Shown here: piece after piece, positions 1-11,600 of the stretch | Position numbering within the stretch: position 1 is the stretch's first letter | Layout: every line of letters starts with the position of its first letter | Assembly (NCBI GenBank): GCA_026210745.1 | Contig: CP110630.1 | Location: 744,001 to 808,000 of the forward strand | Length of the DNA: 64,000 nucleotides | DNA from: Exobasidium rhododendri | Taxonomy: Eukaryota > Basidiomycota > Exobasidiomycetes > Exobasidiales > Exobasidiaceae | Reading direction: 5' to 3' | Program-made: the position numbers and the translations under genes | The notes under the pieces: generated by a model | The model's database searches: none | What the model saw: the letters and a program-made list of their open reading frames with translations, nothing else | Told to the model about the DNA's origin: nothing

Positions 1-612
1 CATTCCCTTCCCAGAGGTAGTCTAAACGTACTATACGGTCGCCATCTGGTACAGGATGAATCTGTGGTGATGTCAACTAGCATGGGAGAACTTCACACTT
101 TTTGCCAGAAATGCAGTACAGGAGCTTGCGCGCCGCTCAATCCGCACAAAGTCATTTTGCTCTGCTGGAGAGGCCCAAGCTCGGCTGAAAAATTTTCAAG
201 CCTTGAGTGAGGTCTAATCTTAGCATGCTCGCTTTGACACTCTTATGCTCACCTTCGATCACACCAAAAGTATGCTGTTCGAGGACAAGCAGCTACATAG
301 TAAACTGGATCACTTTCTCCATGATTTTGCTACCAAGTATTCGAGACATCTTCTTCCTCCTTGTCCAGGCGTCTTCTTCTCTACACACAAGGCGAATCTG
401 AGTCAGATGAGTCGGCTGCAAGCTCAATCATCGCCATTACAGGTAGATTGCACCTCTATACCTTCAATGTGGAGTGAAAAGAGCACCCGACTCTCGTTTT
501 TGTGAGAGTAGGCCACAGCATCTTCGGACCACTCTTAAATCATCTCACGGCATCGTATAGAAACAACAGGAAAACAAGCATAAGCGTAATATTAAAGTGA
601 CGTCTCTCTTGC
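1..612. other. Left-edge intergenic sequence, no gene seen
   Basis: No open frame here has a recognisable motif. The longest short frames (around 207-505, plus strand) have no family resemblance and no convincing splice partners. The last part is the 3' flank of the minus-strand repeat protein that ends at 613. A gene lying mainly to the left of the window could extend into it, but I cannot support one. Confidence 0.5.
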
Positions 613-1896
613 CTAGCTAGCGCTGACATTGATAGTAGCTCCGGAAAAGTTCTCATCGGAGTCGACGTCACCGTTGCCAGCGCCAATGTTTTCTACAATC
701 GTCGTCTTTTGTGCGTTGTAAGCAGAGGCTTGAGACATGAGCGCACTGACATTTCCTACACCGAGCGGGCTTCTCTTGACACGAGTGGGAGTCAGCTTGT
801 CTTCCTGACGCTTTTTAGCACTGACGTTGATCGTAGCGCCAGAGAAGTTCTCATCGGAGTCGACATCACCATTTCCAGCGCCAATGTTCTCGACTACAGT
901 CGTCGTCTGTGCTGGTTCGACAAATGAGCCTCCGAGAGGGCTTCGCTTGGCGCGAGAAGGAGTCAGCTTGTCTTCTTGACGCTTTTTAGCACTGACGTTG
1001 ATCATTGCGCCAGAGAAGTTCTCGTCTGAGTCGACGTCACCGTTGCCAGCACCGATGTTTTCAACTACAGTCGTCTTCTGCGCTGCTACGGGAAACGAGC
1101 CTCCGAGAGGGCTTCTTCTGACAGGTGTAGGCACTTGTTGGATTTGTCTTTCTACAACGTTGATAGTCTGACCAGAGTAATTCTCTGAGACACCGCTCTG
1201 ACCGTTACCAACGCCGATGTTCTCCGTAATAGTCGTACCTGCCGACACTTTCGAATAGGCAGACTCGAGCTCCTCGACGTTCCCTACTCCGAGCGGGCTT
1301 CTTTTCATTGGCGTAGGTGTAGGTGTAGGTGCAGATGTTGCTTGGCTGCCTTGCACTTTCTGGCCATTCACTACGACGTTGGCGCCATTGTACTGCACAG
1401 TAGAGTCGGAATCACCTTTTCCCACACCAATGTTCACGACGGCGGATGTTTGACTAGCCGTCTCCGTGAGCATGGACTGGGTTGAAGCTTTTGTAGTGCC
1501 AGGGGTTGTACTCTTGGTGGTAGAGTTGGTGGTGCCGTTGCTTGTAGCGTTCGTGGTTTTGGCTCCAAGCTTGTGCTTGAGGATAGCAAATCGCTTTGCA
1601 TCAGTACTGGTGGTAGAGTTATCTAGGCTACTGCTTGAGTTTACAGTTCCTAGGGCACTTTCATCTACTCCAGTCGCTCCATGAGTCAGGTTCTGGAGCA
1701 GGGTGGTACCAACGTCGAGTGGGCTTCGCTTTGTAGGTCCTGCTGCCATAGGTGAGGGCTTGACACGCATGCTATTGTTGTCGACTTGGTTCCCACCAGC
1801 TAATCGCATGTCTTGGTATACAGGGGCCGCATCGATGCAAGATGATGCACTTAACAGGCCCATGAGGCAAACGATAAAATTTGTGCCAGCACGCAT
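613..1896 (-). CDS. Secreted tandem-repeat Kex2-processed protein (KEP-like)
   Basis: Single-exon, 427 aa. The N-terminus (residues 1-23) is a signal peptide: one Arg, a hydrophobic core, then AAPVY. Dibasic sites that a Kex2-type Golgi protease should cut follow residues 57, 102, 199, 261, 306, 318, 363 and 375. Five of them are directly followed by Ser-Pro-Leu. Between them is a repeated core with the pattern ENIGxGNG...S.EN.SG..INV at about 224-247, 279-303, 336-359 and 402-425; the last three are nearly identical. A degenerate copy lies at 154-177. A short spacer (QEDKLTPxR) would be freed between two cut sites. Residues 82-135 are Ser/Thr/Asn-rich and look O-glycosylated. Cleavage would release three or four related peptides of about 42-52 residues. 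Fungal KEPs include repellents, mating pheromones and toxin-like peptides; which applies here is unknown. The start is the only ATG giving a signal peptide. Confidence 0.75.
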   Translation of the reverse strand: MRAGTNFIVCLMGLLSASSCIDAAPVYQDMRLAGGNQVDNNSMRVKPSPMAAGPTKRSPLDVGTTLLQNLTHGATGVDESALGTVNSSSSLDNSTTSTDAKRFAILKHKLGAKTTNATSNGTTNSTTKSTTPGTTKASTQSMLTETASQTSAVVNIGVGKGDSDSTVQYNGANVVVNGQKVQGSQATSAPTPTPTPMKRSPLGVGNVEELESAYSKVSAGTTITENIGVGNGQSGVSENYSGQTINVVERQIQQVPTPVRRSPLGGSFPVAAQKTTVVENIGAGNGDVDSDENFSGAMINVSAKKRQEDKLTPSRAKRSPLGGSFVEPAQTTTVVENIGAGNGDVDSDENFSGATINVSAKKRQEDKLTPTRVKRSPLGVGNVSALMSQASAYNAQKTTIVENIGAGNGDVDSDENFSGATINVSAS

Positions 1897-3188
1897 TGTG
1901 AAAAAAAGAAAGAAAGAATGGCGAGGAAAAAAGAAGAGTGGGAAGGACAGTTCAAGAAGAAAAGAGCAGCAGTACTGGCCGGCAGCACGAGAGAAGAAGA
2001 AGAAGAAGAAGAAGTATGGGGGATTGCTTGAAGATGGAAAAGAGAATGAATATCTCCTCTCTTTATAGCTTCATCACGGTGGCATCTTTACGCTGTCTCC
2101 CTTCTTCCACTACGAACGCGCCGCTCGTCCTTCCCGCTCCCACCTTCTAACGGTTCGCCACATGAAGCACTAAAGTCCTTTTTAGCGCTTTACGCCATAC
2201 GCGTCGAGGAGTGTGATTATGATACTATTTCGATTTTAGACCGGCGCAGTGCAATAGTTGCTCAAGCTGACTCGCCTCCACATCAACGCCCATTTCTAGC
2301 GTTAGAGGACATTTGGCGCCCTTTCCCCATTTCTCACAGTTGACGTTATTCACGATGACCACACGCAATTCACTTGTTACTGTCGCTTTCACCTCTAGTC
2401 GAGATCCTTACAATCGATACTTGACGTGCTCTTCGTTCTAATGCCGTCATCTCCTCGCCTGCGAACGAATCTATCGAGTACAAGAAGGCACAGCGGAGCA
2501 TGAGAGACACTGCTTGTCATAGTCCCAGTCTCTATTTGTGCGCCCAATCTACTATTGTACGGATGAATAGGATACTTCGTTTGCAGAGTTGAAGTAAAAC
2601 CCCGAAGTGGACCTCACGTTCTCGTCTCAAAGTTTGCTTGGAAGTAAAGCAGTGATTCTCTGCTACAGGGAAAATGACAAGACTCAAATGATCTATGGGA
2701 TTTATTCGATCGAGAGTTTGCCCAATTTGCCGATTTGATGCCGACGTTGCTGCTCAAGCTATTCTAAATACTCGCCATCGCCTGACTTCGGCGCACTTGT
2801 GCATTTGCAAAGTGTGACTCTACATGCCTTGCTTTCATGCGGCAAGCCACGTTTGTCAGTTCCGGTGAGAGACACTGGACGTAACACATTTCTCTGCAAT
2901 GCCATCCCTTAAATGTGAGCACTCAACATGTTTGTTGAGCCCTTCACAAGAAGACACGCTCATTGATATCACGATGCATCTACTTGCTCGGCTTGCTGCT
3001 CGGTCTATCATCGTGGAGTGGAAGGCATAAGCTATCGAATTAATGTGGCCATCCTCCCTCTTTCGCATGAAAGCGACGACGAGGGGTGGGACCAGGTCTT
3101 TACCGAGAGCTATCTTGGCAGTATATGTAGAGGTTTCTTATACCAGGGAATGTCTTTCTTTCTGCTCTGTGTCTCTCGGAAAAGCTCT
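1897..3188. other. Divergent intergenic region between two secreted-protein genes
   Basis: About 1.3 kb lies between the start of the Kex2-substrate gene (minus) and the start of the nucleoside-hydrolase-like gene (plus). Apart from the GAA tract I see no coding sequence, RNA gene or long repeat. It should hold both promoters. Confidence 0.6.
1993..2014. repeat. (GAA)n microsatellite in the 5' leader region of the repeat-protein gene
   Basis: An uninterrupted GAA-type run lies about 100 bp upstream of the minus-strand ATG at 1896. On the coding strand it reads as a pyrimidine (TTC) tract. It is likely leader or core promoter sequence. Confidence 0.7.
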
Positions 3189-4633
3189 ATGCGTTTTCCC
3201 CTCCTCTGTCTCTTGACTTTACTGCTGGCCAGTCTTAGTTTATGTTCTCCCTCTCCCACTTCTCGTCGCACTCATGACATGCAGGATGCCGGTTCATCTA
3301 GTCAACACCCGCATACCTATTCTAACGATTTCCAGCATACAGAGGCCAGCCACGGCAACCCCCCTGCAAGAAAGAGTGCCATCATCTTTACGGATGCCAA
3401 GCTAGACGATAATGCAGCCTTAACCCTGATGAGATACAGTGACCGCTACGACACGATTCTTGCCATCATAAATGGTGTCAGTGACACCCCTAGAGCTCAC
3501 GGAAACATGATAGACTTCTTTCAAAACTTGGAACACAAAGATCGACAGCAATCTTCTGCTTCTGTTGTCTTCATCGGCGGTCAGAATCCACTCTTGCATG
3601 CAGCGCCGCACGAACGACACTTTCACGGTCGACCTACGAATCCAGACTATTCTGTCTACTCTAAGGAGCTCTTAACGGCATTGCTGGTGAATAATCACGC
3701 TGACGTCGACATTTGGCACTTGGTGAGTAAAGTGTATGGCCAAGGAAAAGGGTAAAGATCTGACGGATTTTCTCGACGCAGGCTCCTGCATATCATCAGC
3801 AGATAGAGGATGCGGTGCAAGCAGTCCATGACGCCAATCGACATGTGGACATACTTCACAGTACAATTGGCTACAATAATTTGCAGGGTCCTGAAGGTCC
3901 TCACACTGGTCCAGCAGAAAAGGAACATGTCATGAATTTGTGCCCGATGCTAAGAACTTTACATCCTCATGCTACACCCTACCTTGTGCAAACCAAGTTA
4001 TCTTTTGGCGACTCTTCCGGAGGTACACAAGCGTACAAGTGGGCTGAGAAGTATATTCCACCTCATCACTTGAAAGTGGCTGGCGAATTGGAGAACTTCC
4101 ATTTGATGCAACTCCGTCAAGCCGATGAACTACTGCGTGAAAACAACATGAAGCAACTGGTCCACTCTCTGCCCGAGTCAGACGAAGAACTCCAGAGGCA
4201 GATCTGGGCAGCCAGATACAAAGAGACAAACGAAGACAAGAGTGTGGCTAGACGGTTAATACTTATGACTCGAGAGAGAATTAACATCCTCCGGAAACAT
4301 CATCTGACTGACGACACTCTGTTGAATCGGCTACAAAGTGTGCTAGACGGATTCAAGAACGAGTGTCAGGTGGAGCTCTGCGATGCCAATCATTACATCA
4401 CTGTGAGCAACCTGCATCATGGTAATCCCAATGCCCGCGCTCCGGCTACGGTGAATACAGAAGCGGCAAGACCCGTCATCAAATTGAGGGAGAGAGACGA
4501 TGAGCCATTGCATGGCTATACCATTATCAACCACACCGCAAAGGAAGCCAGAAAGCAGATCGAAGCTGAGAACATCTTCAAGCCTCTGAAGAAGGCACGA
4601 AGAGGACAAACGAGCGTCGGCCGTGTGCATTGA
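3189..4633 (+). CDS. Secreted nucleoside-hydrolase-like protein
   Basis: Two exons, 3189-3722 and 3782-4633, give 461 aa. The 59-nt intron has a GTGAGT donor and a CAG acceptor. The first ~20 residues (MRFPLLCLLTLLLASLSLCS) are a clear signal peptide; an in-frame ATG at 3150 would only add 13 residues in front. After a Ser/His-rich linker, IIFTDAKLDDNAALTLM resembles the calcium-binding DTDPGxDDAxAL motif of inosine-uridine nucleoside hydrolases. The next parts, ILAIINGVSD and VVFIGGQNPLL followed by HFHG, match the family's second strand, the IPVxxGAxxPL step and the HG loop. The canonical DTDPG is altered: the first Asp and the Pro-Gly are missing. The C-terminal half (from about residue 270) is helical and charged, and I do not recognise it. 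Expected role: extracellular or vacuolar purine/pyrimidine salvage, or a catalytically altered relative. Confidence 0.55.
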
Positions 4634-5043
4634 GGAAGGGGATGATGTGGTTGTATGCTAAATGAGCCCTTCCTGAGTGATGCAATTGGCGCACCCACTC
4701 ATGACGTGTGAGCGTGCAAGGAAGTCGAAGATTGATGAACCCGTCTACCGTAAGTAAAAGTACCGCCACGATCCCTCCCTTACATGTGCTCGCGCGACCC
4801 AGCGAGGATGACCTTACGCACTGACCATCCTTTGCGCATCTTTTGAGCGCGTGGTCTTCTTCCCTTGCGCCGCCAAGGAGGACAAGTTCCTACCTGAGGT
4901 GCACCTACCCTTCCTTCCACCTCACCACGATCGTCGGCAAGGGAAAGAGAAGGAAGGAGCCTCGAGTGCAGAGACGATTCATGATAACGTTGTAAGGATC
5001 AAGAACACAGAGTCACTGGACGGGGTACTTTCAACGAGCCAAG
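4634..5043. other. Intergenic region and 5' leader of the Nvj2-like gene
   Basis: About 410 bp, G/A-rich toward the downstream gene. It holds a five-codon upstream reading frame (listed separately). An open frame from 4851 runs past the main ATG in another frame and has no family resemblance, so I treat it as noise. Confidence 0.5.
4981..4995 (+). promoter_or_regulatory. Short upstream ORF (4 codons plus stop) before the Nvj2-like start
   Basis: ATG ATA ACG TTG TAA ends 48 nt before the main ATG at 5044. If the transcript begins upstream of it, scanning ribosomes would meet it first. Whether it is transcribed cannot be seen here. Confidence 0.3.
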
Positions 5044-8000
5044 ATGTCCTTACAAACCACACTCGGTTACTACAGTGTGGCCATCTTCTACTACGTCGTG
5101 GGCGGTGTCACATTCTTGCCCTTGTGTCTCGCTTTCTTTATCGCTTGGTTTTACTTGACTGCTCCTCCTTATCGACCCGAAGTGGAGCTGCAAGGCACAT
5201 CTGCAAGTGACACACTTGGTGACGTGGAGTTTAGCGAAGAGAGGAAGCGGGAAGCACTCGACCTAGCTGTCAGCAATGCAGAAGTTCAAAGAGAGGCGGA
5301 GAGGGCCAAAGGCCAAGAGGAGGCGATAGGGACGTCGACCGCACCGCCTTCTGCTAGACGACTCAGGCCTCCTCCGCCGACATCTGCTTCTCGTCCGCAT
5401 CGATCAGGCTGGCTTGTGATTCGACGCCAGTTTCACGCAGACGCCTCGGTACTTGCTCAACAGGCTACTGAAGCACAGGCCTTGAATGCGAAGGCAGGGG
5501 CAACAGATGCCGATTCAGCACAGACGAATAGAGAATCAGAAGGTGAAAAGGGTCCAGGGTATATGAGTTCGCTGTATAGAGGTATGCTCAGCTATCGGAA
5601 TAATCGGGCGGCAGAACAGATCCGCAAGAAAGGTGTTGAGGAGTATTCTGGCTCTGGCAAGACAACATCGGAGAATGGCCAAGCAGATGGACGCAGTAAC
5701 GAATCGAATGGAGAAAAGAATGCTGGATCGGCAAAGCAGGTGGCTGGGACAGGTGGCAGAGAGTCCTTCTACTGTATTTTGAAAGGTCCTGTTCTCTATC
5801 TCTATTCTTCCGACGATACCAACAATAGCTCGACTGAATGCCACGCCGCCATTGATCTGCGAAGCAAGCGGGTGAGTCTCTTCATTTCAGGTGTAGGTGA
5901 TACGATTGGCGAGCCGGAAGAATTGGAGGAGGAGAAGGAGATGCAGACTGGTGGGCCCGTTGACACGGAGAGCTCTACGATGAGTGAAGAGGAAGGACTG
6001 AAAGAGGCAAGGTCCAGGATCAATTGGAGAAAAGCGAAAAGAGCGGCGGTTCGAGATGGTGAGCTATTCACCAAGAGGAACGCCATCCGAATTGTCTCTA
6101 TTGCAAAGACAAAAGGCGTTGTCGGCGAAAAGCGAAAGTTTGCTCAGTGGTTCGTCTTTTGCAAAAGTGCAAGTGTCCTAGAGGATTGGTACCACGCCAT
6201 ACTCCATGCTTCTATGCTGCCCGAGACTAGTCCATTGGAGGGTGCAGAAGATCCTGTCGGGCCAGCATTTTCCTCCACCGACATGCTCGCCCTACTCACC
6301 TCTCTGGACACTCTTCCCGACCCCATTCCGCTTCGATGGCTCAATGCTTTGCTTGGTCGAGTCTTCTTTAGCATCTACAGAACATCTTGGCTGGAAGACT
6401 ATGTGACTCGCAAGATCATGAAGAAGATCTCAAGAGTCAAGACACCCGGGTTCCTGAGCGACATACAAGTGCAGGAGGTGGATCTCGGGCGGAATGCCCC
6501 GGCATTCAGCAGACCAATGCTCAAATCACTGACCGGCAACGGAGAGGCAAGCATGGAAGTGGCGATACACTACACAGGTGCCATTCGTCTGACCATCTCA
6601 ACAGTGCTGACGATCTCACTAGGATCTAGGTTCAAGCCCTACAATGTTCCCTTGGTCCTGGCCGTGATTGTGAATAGTCTTGAAGGCAATCTACTGCTTC
6701 AGATCAAACCACCGCCCAGCAATCGTATCTGGTTTGGGTTCACAAAGCTGCCCAAGATGGACATCTCGGTCGAGCCTGTCGTCAGCGAAAGGAAGGTTCA
6801 GTGGGGTATGGTGAAGAAGCTGATCGAGGGAAGGATTCGAGAACTGCTCACTGAATCACTAGTAGTGCCCAACATGGATGACATCTCTTTCTTTGACTCC
6901 AGACCTCTGTCGCATCGAGGAGGAATTTGGGCAGACGCTTGCAAGAGGCCGGACGAAGCGGTGGCAACGACGGCGACGGTCGCCTCCACCAACGAAACAC
7001 CACTCGAGAAAGTTTCGAAGAGCACGCCTGCTTCTGTCATGAACATGTCATTGAACACTGAATCACAAGGGAAGAGTTCGTCGGCGAGTCTGGGCGCAGC
7101 AGGATCGTCTGCTTCTGATCTAAAGCGCAGGAGCAGGAGAGAAAGCAGTGAAGGTGGTGCCGCCACAGCACCCGTGTCTGGTGCCAGCTCTCCATCACCT
7201 GCTGCTGCCGGACTATCGACTCTCTTAGCGAGAGACATGGCTCGAGACTCGACGCAGCAAGTGGTAGAAGGAGGTGGTGGTGGTGAGACAGCTCAAGCGG
7301 GAAGTGGCGGTCAATCTGCAATCAACAAAAAGAGGCCTTGGTTCGCTGGTCGGGCCAATACAGCTACGTCCTCTCTAGCTTCTCCATTGCATTCGACTGC
7401 CGACAACAAACGATCGAATCTACAAAGCAGTCTGGCTTGGGGTAATGCAAGTCTTAGCATTCCGAGAGCAGGAGAGAGTCCGTCCGACGTACAGAGCGCG
7501 CCGGTCTCTTCCGTAGAACCCTCCTTGCAAGAGTCTGCTCTATTCGGTACGAACAACAGCAGCATGCATGAAAGGAGCAAGGAGAGTATTTCCTCCTTTG
7601 AGACGAATGCGAGTAGCGCAGTGAGTGCCGATACAGAGGAGCTCCACTCCAGTCTCGTGGCTGCCTTGGGAGGAGAGAGCGTCGAAGGAGAGAGTGACAT
7701 AGAGAGGAAGGTGGAGGAAGTCGGGACACCTCTTGCAAGTACCAGTGCTCTACCGATCGTCACAGTAGAAGGCGGCGACGAGGGTAGCCATGACTCGAAC
7801 TTAACGCAAGGCGGTATTGGACACGAGAGAAGTCTGGACGGCACTGAAGATGTGAGGGCGAGTCAATCGCCTGGTGAGCAAGTTGTCGAGGATGATGCCA
7901 GCATTGATACCACATCCACGCCTTCGATGGCGGCTCGTCGAGGTCCGATTCATGGCTTTGCTCCTCCCCCTTCCAGAGGAGCGACTGTGCGGCAACAACA

Positions 8001-9384
8001 GAGGCAGTCGACGCTTCAACGAACTGCTTCCAACGAGCAGACTAGTGCATACCCGTCCAGTGCTGCTGCTCAATTGAGTGCCATTCAACGAGACCGCTAC
8101 GCACCGCCTCCTGGGCAGTCGAAAGAAGATGATGAGAACAGTCTGCACTCAACGTCTTCCGGCAATAACGGTGCTGCCCTGTTGAACACATGGAACAAAG
8201 CAAGAGCAAGCATGGCAGACAAAGAGAGCAGACACGCTGCAACACGAGACGCCAAAGACGCACTCAAGAAAGGCTGGGCGAATTGGAATGCAAAGAGGAA
8301 CGGTAATCAAGCCACCTCCAATCAATTCGATAGCTTACAGACCAGTTCGGATAGAGTAGACAGTGGCAGCAGAACAAGTAGTTGGCTTGAGAGCAGTCCA
8401 CCTGATCCGGCTAGTCTTGGTGTGGGATTTGATGTGCATGGAAGTGGCACACACTCAGCGGTGCCTCCTACTAATGATGACGAAGATAAGGGTGAAACTT
8501 CAGCGTCCATGTTGGGCATTGATGGGGACAGGAGTCAACCCGGTCCAGCGAATGCCAGAACGCTCTATCGGGATTACAGAGCTGGCAAAGAGAGGAATAA
8601 TCGACAGGGGACTTCGTCCAAAGCCTCTTCGATTCGATCGGTGAGCAGTACTACGCCACCGGAAGAGGCATTACAGGAAGGGTCTCCCTTGCACGTAGCA
8701 TCGAATGCTGCCGTTGCTTCTGTTGCTTCTGTGGCCGTGCCTGTGCCGGCTGCTGCTGCTGCAAGGAGAGACAGAAGCGATGGCTCTACTGCAAGTCAAC
8801 AATCCAATCGCGACTACACCATCTCTACTTCGCCCTCCCTGATCCGAAAGTTGAGCATGGGGAACGGCAGTCTAGGCACGAGTGTTCCAGGTGCTACTTT
8901 GAACGACCCGGGCAGTTATTCTTTTGCCCCTAGTCAAGGTCAGGCAACGACCAGTCTTTCGAGGGCTGACTTTGTCGCACAGCTTGACGAGCAAAGGCAG
9001 TCGCTAGCCGAAGATAGCGGCACGACAATTGGATCACTAGGAGGAATCGAGAAGGGAGCGAAGCGTGTTCAAGCAACGTCTGCGGGTACCGCTTCGAATG
9101 ACACGCCTGAAGAGGGAAGCAAGGCGGAGGTGACTAGTCAGGCTGATAGACGAGCCGTCGCTGAATTGACGAGGACTACGAGCGGCACCACACCATCACC
9201 AGTCAATAATAGCAATCTCACGCCTTCCACAGCGCAACCTCAAAGTGGCATCAAGCAGCAGCAACCCACCAGATCGGCCATGATGGCAGTGCCGGGAATT
9301 CCTTCGATGCACAAGAATAATCCCCAATCCTTTAGTGCCGTGCCTGAAGCAGCCGTACCGACAAGCAACAGCCGTGTTGGTGAC

Positions 9385-9417
<33 letters not shown>

Positions 9418-9693
9418 ACCACGACTAGCCCTCGTCTGGGTCTGGGCAATCTCATCTCCCGCATTCCATCCTTTGGCCCGTCTGGCGCTTCCACGACGCC
9501 ATCGGTGGCACCCTCACCTTTCATGTCTGCCCAAGATTCGGCACTTAAGAGCCAACAGCAAGAGGCAATTCCTACCAAAAGGCGACTGCCACCGCTTCCA
9601 TCACCTTCAGCACTGCCAAAGACGACAATGACAACGACGCCGACGACAAATCCAACAGACCAACAAGACGGTAGCAACGCGCCAGCACGATAA
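5044..9693 (+). CDS. Nvj2/TEX2-type SMP-domain lipid transfer protein at ER contact sites
   Basis: Single exon, 1549 aa. Residues 8-40 are a strongly hydrophobic anchor near the N-terminus, as in yeast Nvj2 and animal TEX2. A split PH-like domain spans about 237-393 (ESFYCILKGPVLYLYSS ... WFVFCKSASVLEDWYHAIL). An SMP lipid-transfer domain follows at about 427-616: it begins PIPLRWLNALLGRVFFSIYR and contains the amphipathic beta segments SLEGNLLLQIKPPPSNRIWF and LPKMDISVEPVVSERKVQWG. Family members move ceramide and other lipids at ER-vacuole/Golgi contacts. The last ~930 residues are low-complexity, Ser/Thr/Ala/Gln-rich and apparently disordered, with a ten-Ala run; yeast Nvj2 (about 770 aa) has no such tail. 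Just after the stop, a GTATGA...CACAG pair near 9777-9866 could be a 3'-UTR intron. Confidence 0.9.
9388..9417 (+). repeat. (GCT)10 trinucleotide repeat coding for poly-Ala
   Basis: Ten consecutive GCT codons lie inside the disordered tail of the Nvj2-like protein. It is a pure repeat, so it is probably length-polymorphic between strains. Confidence 0.9.
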
Positions 9694-10141
9694 GGACAAT
9701 AGGATCCGGACCACAGCAGGGAAAGGGGCCACACGCAATCAGAGGCGGCGCGAGTGGGAACAGCCTGCTCGAAAGGTATGAATGCGATTATAATTCTATG
9801 ACTTTCCTCTGCCACTTTCGTACACCTTTTCTTTCGTTCTTTCTTTCTTGTTTTCTCTCTCACAGGACCATCTTGAAGCACATCTTGTACCTGAACTGAT
9901 CAATCCAGATATACTAAGATCTCCCAACTGTATACGTCTTCAAGTGTCGTTAAATATGGGCTACAATACCCTCGTGAAGTTCCTGGTCGTGTCTTCTCGA
10001 TTGTGACTTGCCTCGCCCATAATCCTTTCATTGAGTGCCTTCTCTCGTTTTTCCTCAAAACCTCCATCGATCTCTTTTTTGCTCTTACGTTACTTTTTCC
10101 CTTCCCATTTTGTCTTGCCTCTCATGGCAGGTGGTTGCATA
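9694..10141. other. Tail-to-tail intergenic region
   Basis: About 450 bp between the stops of the Nvj2-like (plus) and TMEM115-like (minus) genes. It is pyrimidine-rich with a possible 3'-UTR intron near 9777-9866. I see no gene in it. Confidence 0.5.
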
Positions 10142-11600
10142 TCACCTCGAATTGCCCAGGGAAGCGCCAATGTCTCCAGAAGCTTCGTCTGCTTCATTGG
10201 GAGAGGCATCTTGTACAATTACGCGAGGTACGTTACCCTTTCCTGTTGATTGATGGAGACTATCGCCAGTGGCAGCTACTGGTGGAAGACTAGGTACTGT
10301 TGGTGTGGTAGAATTCGTTGAATGGTGTGGTCCACTGTTACCACTGTTACTCCTCGCTAGGTTAGTTGCACCATTATTTGTGCTACTGTTGCTGCCCTGC
10401 GTTGTACCAGCTTTCACTCGCTGATCTAGCGCCTTCAAGGCCATAGCTCTCCTTCTCTCTGCCTCTGCTCGCGTTCCTCCTGTTCCACCACCTGGTGTGG
10501 TAGCCGATGATCCTGAAATCCCGATGTTCATACTTGGTAGTCCACTTCCCACACCCAGCTCAACGTCTCCTAGAGCAGAATAGTGCCATGGTTCAATAAC
10601 GCCGACCTTGACAAAGATCCCATAGAGCGTATTCGAGATGAAGGTGACCGGTCGATGCATGAAAGGTGGAAACCACTGAACCAGACTGAATGTTTCACTG
10701 CGATCTCCGCGTACCCCACCATCATGAATTTGGAAGAATCGAAGATATCCCCAGCCAATCAACCATCCAAATTGAATGAGGATGAAAGGTGAAGGATAAC
10801 CGAGCACGCAGATGATGTTGGAAAACGTCACGTACATCATGGGTAGATCCCTAACTCGGACTTTGAAAAGGCTCTTGAAATGAATCTGGTGCTCGGGGAT
10901 AAGCTGTGCAAAGGCGACGAGGAATGCTGTTTGAAGAGCTTCTAGACCATGGTATTGGATGCCGTACCTGGGACATTACGCTCGAGTAAGGTGATTGATC
11001 TTATCACGCCTTCCACTTCCCCCTTCATTCACTCACATTTGCTGCTCCCCTCGGGTTACCACATACAGAAGGACAGCCAGGAACCAAGCAATGACGTTGG
11101 AGATCACAATGACGATTAGAGAGAATCGAATCAGCTCAACCGGACCCCAGATCCTTTCCAGGTAGCGACCTGCGAGTGGAAGCGACACGATTGATATTAT
11201 GAACTGCGGGTAGTGGGGATTGTATGTTGAGAATTAGTACACTCTCGAGGAACAGCGAAAAGGTCACACTCACTTCGAAAAAGCTAGTCTCGCAAAAGGC
11301 AGACGTGACGAGGGTCCTGCAGAGGTGGAAGCGCAGTGTTGGAGTATGTGCCTGAGCTCCGTAAGCCCCTGTGTCTACCACTCACCATGGGTACCAAAAG
11401 CTGCTGCCTGGTACAATGACTAGCCATGGGAAGCTGACAGCACTGTCCTCCTTGCTGAATGCAATCACATGCAACCCGACTTCTGTAAATGTGATCCGCA
11501 GGAACGCAAGGCCAAGGGTGAAGATGAGAAGCGCTGCTGTCAGCGATCGGGTTCCGATGGGTATCGACGAGACAAATGATGCTAGATTAATGACAGCCAT
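10142..11600 (-). CDS. TMEM115-like rhomboid-fold Golgi membrane protein
   Basis: Four exons on the minus strand: 11600-11386, 11316-11274, 11203-11037 and 10967-10142, giving 416 aa; all phases close. The family is TMEM115 / DUF1751 (yeast YOL107W), multi-spanning Golgi proteins related to rhomboids but without a protease site and linked to retrograde Golgi-ER traffic. Visible signatures are an N-terminal TM (TAALLIFTLGLAFLRITF), PWLVIVPGSSFWYPWTLVTS across the first splice junction, LPLAGRYLERIWGPVELIRF, and hydrophobic segments SLIVIVISNVIAWFLAVLLY and VLGYPSPFILIQFGWLIGWG. The tail, from about residue 270, is Gly/Ser/Thr/Asn-rich and cytosolic-looking. The ATG at 11600 begins directly before the conserved N-terminal region. 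Confidence 0.88.

Noticed and set aside
44-505. Short plus-strand frames at the left edge
   Set aside because: No family resemblance, no coding bias, no splice partners.
5869-5890. Intron in the Nvj2-like PH domain (GTGAGT donor then TTTCAG)
   Set aside because: The interval is only about 20 nt, too short for a spliceosomal intron, and the reading frame is needed for the domain.
7311-7844. 177-codon antisense open frame in the Nvj2-like tail
   Set aside because: Low-complexity Ser/Leu-rich mirror of the disordered tail, no start context or domain.
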